This document shows, one piece after another, positions 61,564 to 64,000 of a stretch of DNA of 64,000 nt (its first letter is position 1; the number at the start of each line of letters is the position of its first letter). Origin of the DNA: Sulfuritalea sp. (GTDB taxonomy: Bacteria > Pseudomonadota > Gammaproteobacteria > Burkholderiales > Rhodocyclaceae); NCBI GenBank assembly GCA_023229685.1, contig JALNYT010000003.1, positions 232,062 through 296,061 of the forward strand. Direction: 5' to 3'. The position numbers were made by a program, and so were the translations under genes. The notes under the pieces are model-generated. The model was not told the origin of the DNA and searched no databases. It saw nothing but the letters and a program-made list of their open reading frames with translations.

Positions 61564-63537
61564 CTATGCCGCTTTCTTGAAGCTGGCGGGGAAGGTCTTT
61601 ACTTCGCAGATTTTTAGGTCAGCCGCCACCATGCCGGTACGACCGTCCTCGAACTTGACCTGGGTTTCGATGAACTGCGAGGTCTTGCCTGAATACAGGG
61701 CGTCGATCAGCACGCCATACTTTTCGGCAACAAAGCCGCGTCGCACTTTCCGGGTGCGGGTGAGTTCATCGTCATCCGGGTCGAGTTCCTTGTGCAGCAC
61801 CATGAAGCGATGAATCTGCGTGTCGGCGACCATCGCATCGTGCGACAGGTCGGCATTGACCTGCTCCACGCACTGACGAATCAGGTCGAGGACGTCGGCC
61901 TTGCCGGCCAGGTCGGTATAGCCGGAATAGGGTAGGCCGCGCCGTTCCGCCCAGTTGCCGACCGCACCCATGTCGATGTTGACGAAGGCGCAGACCATGT
62001 CGCGGTCGTGACCGAAGCAGACCGCCTCCTTGATGTACTGGAAGAACTTGAGTTTGTTCTCGATGTAGTTCGGGGCGAATATGGCGCCGTTGGAGAGTTT
62101 GCCGACGTCCTTGGCCCGGTCGATGATCTTGAGATGGCCATCCTCGTCGAAAAAGCCGGCGTCGCCGGTGTGAAACCATCCTTCGGCGTCGATCGCTTCC
62201 GCCGTCGCATCCGGACGCTTGTAGTACTCCTTGAGCAGCAACTTACCGCGCACCAGCACTTCGCCGCTATCGGCAATCCTGACCTCGACCCCCGGCACCG
62301 GCTTGCCGACGCTGTCGAACTTGATCTCCCGATCCGGCTGCAGGCAGACCGCGGCGCAGGTCTCGGTGGCACCATAAAGCTGCTTGAGGTTCACGCCGAT
62401 CGAACGATAGAAGCGGAACAGGTCGGGGCCAATGGCGGCGCCCGCCGTGTAGGCGACGCGGATGCGGCTCATGCCGAGCACGTTGCGCAACGGCCCGTAG
62501 ATCAGCACATTGCCGAGAGCGTAGAGCAGGCGGTCCAGGGTAGAAATACCAGGCTTGCCGTCGAGCATATCCGAACCGCAGCGCTTGGCCACGGCCATGA
62601 AGTAATGGAACATGTTGCGCTTCACGGCGCCTGCATCTTCCATGCGGATCATCACCGTGGTCAGCAGGTTCTCGAACACCCGCGGCGGGGCGAAGTAGTA
62701 GGTCGGCCCAATCTCGCGCAGATCGGTCATCACCGTGTCGCCGGATTCCGGGCAGTTGATGGTGAAGCCGGCCACCATGGCCTGCGCATAGGAGAACAGG
62801 TGATCGCCGACCCAGGCCATCGGCAGGTAGGAAAGAATGTCTTCCTGCTCGGTGAGATGATCGAAATCGACACCGCTGGTTGCCGCGGCAATGAAGGTCT
62901 CGTGGGTCTGGCAAACGCCCTTCGGCTTGCCCGTGGTGCCCGAGGTGTAGAGCATGACCGCGACATCTTCGGTGCGTCCCGCGGCAACTTCCCTGGGGAT
63001 GAAGTCCGGCTGGTTCTTGTCATGGATGCGCCCCATGGCCATCACTTCATCGAGTCCCTGCAGGAAGGTCTGGGTGTAGTGGCGCATGCCGCGCGGATCA
63101 TCGTACAGGACGTGCTGCAGGCTGGGACACTGATCCTTGATTTCGAGCATCTTGTCGACCTGCTCCTGGTCTTCGACGATGGCAAACCGGATCTCGCCAT
63201 CGGTCAGCACGAAGACCATCTCCGCCGCCACGGCATCCTGATACAGGGGCACCGGCACGCCGCCCAGCATTTGCGCCGCGCACATCGCCCAGTAGAGGCG
63301 GGGGCGGTTGTCGCCGATGATGGCCAAGTTGTCGCCGCGCTTGAAGCCCAGTTCGGCCAGGCCGCATGCCATGGCACGGACTTCCGCGGCGACCTGGCTC
63401 CAGTTCCAGGTTTGCCAGATGCCGAGATATTTCTCGCGTGTCGCCGGACGAGCTCCGCGTGTCGCTGCGTGATTCAACAGCAGACGGGGAAAAGTATCGA
63501 GCGAGTTTGAAGTCCGCTCCGATTCGGATACAGCCAT
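61564..63537 (-). CDS. AMP-binding long-chain / aryl acyl-CoA ligase (FadD-type)
   Basis: 657-residue adenylate-forming enzyme, first gene of the ABC run. The ATP loop YTSGTTGKPKG (197-207), YGATETCA, GWFHTGDAGFFDEDGH and KIIDRAKD are present; the C-terminal region contains TRTRKVRRG, where the catalytic Lys is expected. It should activate a carboxylic acid to its CoA thioester; fatty, branched or aromatic acids are all possible. Its location before the transporter suggests it traps the imported acid as the CoA ester. Confidence 0.92.
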   Translation of the reverse strand: MAVSESERTSNSLDTFPRLLLNHAATRGARPATREKYLGIWQTWNWSQVAAEVRAMACGLAELGFKRGDNLAIIGDNRPRLYWAMCAAQMLGGVPVPLYQDAVAAEMVFVLTDGEIRFAIVEDQEQVDKMLEIKDQCPSLQHVLYDDPRGMRHYTQTFLQGLDEVMAMGRIHDKNQPDFIPREVAAGRTEDVAVMLYTSGTTGKPKGVCQTHETFIAAATSGVDFDHLTEQEDILSYLPMAWVGDHLFSYAQAMVAGFTINCPESGDTVMTDLREIGPTYYFAPPRVFENLLTTVMIRMEDAGAVKRNMFHYFMAVAKRCGSDMLDGKPGISTLDRLLYALGNVLIYGPLRNVLGMSRIRVAYTAGAAIGPDLFRFYRSIGVNLKQLYGATETCAAVCLQPDREIKFDSVGKPVPGVEVRIADSGEVLVRGKLLLKEYYKRPDATAEAIDAEGWFHTGDAGFFDEDGHLKIIDRAKDVGKLSNGAIFAPNYIENKLKFFQYIKEAVCFGHDRDMVCAFVNIDMGAVGNWAERRGLPYSGYTDLAGKADVLDLIRQCVEQVNADLSHDAMVADTQIHRFMVLHKELDPDDDELTRTRKVRRGFVAEKYGVLIDALYSGKTSQFIETQVKFEDGRTGMVAADLKICEVKTFPASFKKAA

Positions 63538-63647
63538 ACTGTTATGCCTCCTCCGGTGCTACCGATGCGTATTCGCTTGTCCCGCGACTTGTCCGCTACG
63601 GCCATGATGTTCCGTTACGAAAAATTAGTTTAAGGCATTCTCCTGCC

Positions 63648-63653
63648 TATAAT
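63648..63653 (+). promoter_or_regulatory. -10 box of the Crp/Fnr-like gene
   Basis: Perfect TATAAT ending six bases before the GTG start, with no clear -35. The first transcribed base would fall at or next to the GTG, so the mRNA may be leaderless. Confidence 0.6.
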
Positions 63654-63659
63654 TGTCGC

Positions 63660-64000
63660 GTGACTGACAATTCCAAAAATACCGCAATTTCGCTCGAAGA
63701 CATGCTGCGCCGCACAAGCTGGGCGCAGGCGATGTCGGCTGAAGACTTCGCGAGAGCGCGCGAAGGCACGACCGAACGCGTCGTATCAGCCGGGGGTTAT
63801 GTCTGCAGCAAAGGCGAGCCGGTCGACCATTGGCACGGCGTCATCGAGGGTCTGGTCAAGATGTCCAGCGACTGGGCCACGGGCAAGACCGCCAGTTTCA
63901 CCGGCATCGCCGCCGGCGGCTGGTTTGGCGAAGGCTCGATGCTCAAGGACGAGCCGCGCCGCTATGACGTGGCCGCCCTGCGCGATACGCGCGTCGCCTG
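63660..64000 (+). CDS. Crp/Fnr family transcriptional regulator (cut by window edge)
   Basis: First 113 codons only. The start is GTG, reading (M)TDNSKNTAISLEDMLRRTSW, then a cyclic-nucleotide-binding-type beta roll (SAGGYVCSKGEPVDHWHGVIEG; GIAAGGWFGEGSMLKDEPRR). The effector-binding arm and the helix-turn-helix lie outside. It is divergent from the acyl-CoA ligase with 122 bp between them, a location typical of a local regulator. No Fnr cysteine cluster is seen in this part. Confidence 0.83.
   Translation, partial: MTDNSKNTAISLEDMLRRTSWAQAMSAEDFARAREGTTERVVSAGGYVCSKGEPVDHWHGVIEGLVKMSSDWATGKTASFTGIAAGGWFGEGSMLKDEPRRYDVAALRDTRVA

Overview
The window is GC-rich chromosomal DNA of a betaproteobacterium, most likely of the Rhodocyclales (Rhodocyclaceae/Sterolibacteriaceae type). 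This placement rests on the run tRNA-Tyr/Gly/Thr-tuf-tRNA-Trp-secE-nusG continuous with rpoBC, str, S10, spc and alpha genes, on glyA-nrdR-ribD, and on a PhaM-type polyhydroxyalkanoate granule protein. It is gene-family and gene-order reasoning, not a database match.

Region 1 (1-14.1 kb) is mixed. The minus-strand operon glyA-nrdR-ribD (ribD runs off the left edge) is divergent from dctQ-dctM, the membrane part of a TRAP transporter. The matching binding protein gene dctP lies convergently beyond a shared perfect hairpin terminator and resembles the TakP/FcbT1 2-oxoacid and aromatic-acid binders. Next come a histidine phosphatase, a membrane PAS-PAS-PAS-GGDEF-EAL signalling protein, a class I methyltransferase, pmbA, a divergent darP/yjgA with a GTG start, and a TIGR02647-type small protein.

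Region 2 (14.1-46.6 kb) is one minus-strand superoperon of translation and transcription genes. In transcription order it is tRNA-Tyr, tRNA-Gly, tRNA-Thr, tuf, tRNA-Trp, secE, nusG, rplK, rplA, rplJ, rplL, rpoB, rpoC, rpsL, rpsG, fusA, tuf, then the S10, spc and alpha gene sets to rplQ and an intrinsic terminator. Sigma70-like promoters can be read at the head (46.55 kb), before rpsL (33.0 kb), before rpsJ (28.6 kb), before rplN (23.2 kb) and before rpsM (17.3 kb), so the block is probably re-initiated several times. The two tuf genes are the same length and appear identical. Intercistronic hairpins follow rplL, the downstream tuf and the rplJ leader.

Region 3 (46.8-64 kb) is catabolic. On the plus strand are a GlcD/D-lactate-dehydrogenase-type flavoprotein, a fused indolepyruvate (2-oxoacid):ferredoxin oxidoreductase and phaM. 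On the minus strand is a nine-gene run: an acyl-CoA ligase, a branched-chain-amino-acid-type ABC transporter (livG, livH, livM, binding protein, livF), a PaaK-like ligase with an altered ATP loop, a CaiB/AMACR-type CoA enzyme and an AEC carrier. A divergent Crp/Fnr-type regulator is cut by the right edge. Together they look like an uptake and CoA-activation module for an organic acid, possibly aromatic or branched.

The least ordinary features are the extra N-terminal STAS-like domain fused to LivG, the PaaK-like protein lacking a normal P-loop, several strong intercistronic hairpins in the ABC operon, and two GTG-start genes whose TATAAT boxes sit so close that their mRNAs may be leaderless. 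I saw no insertion sequence, prophage, CRISPR array or rRNA gene.
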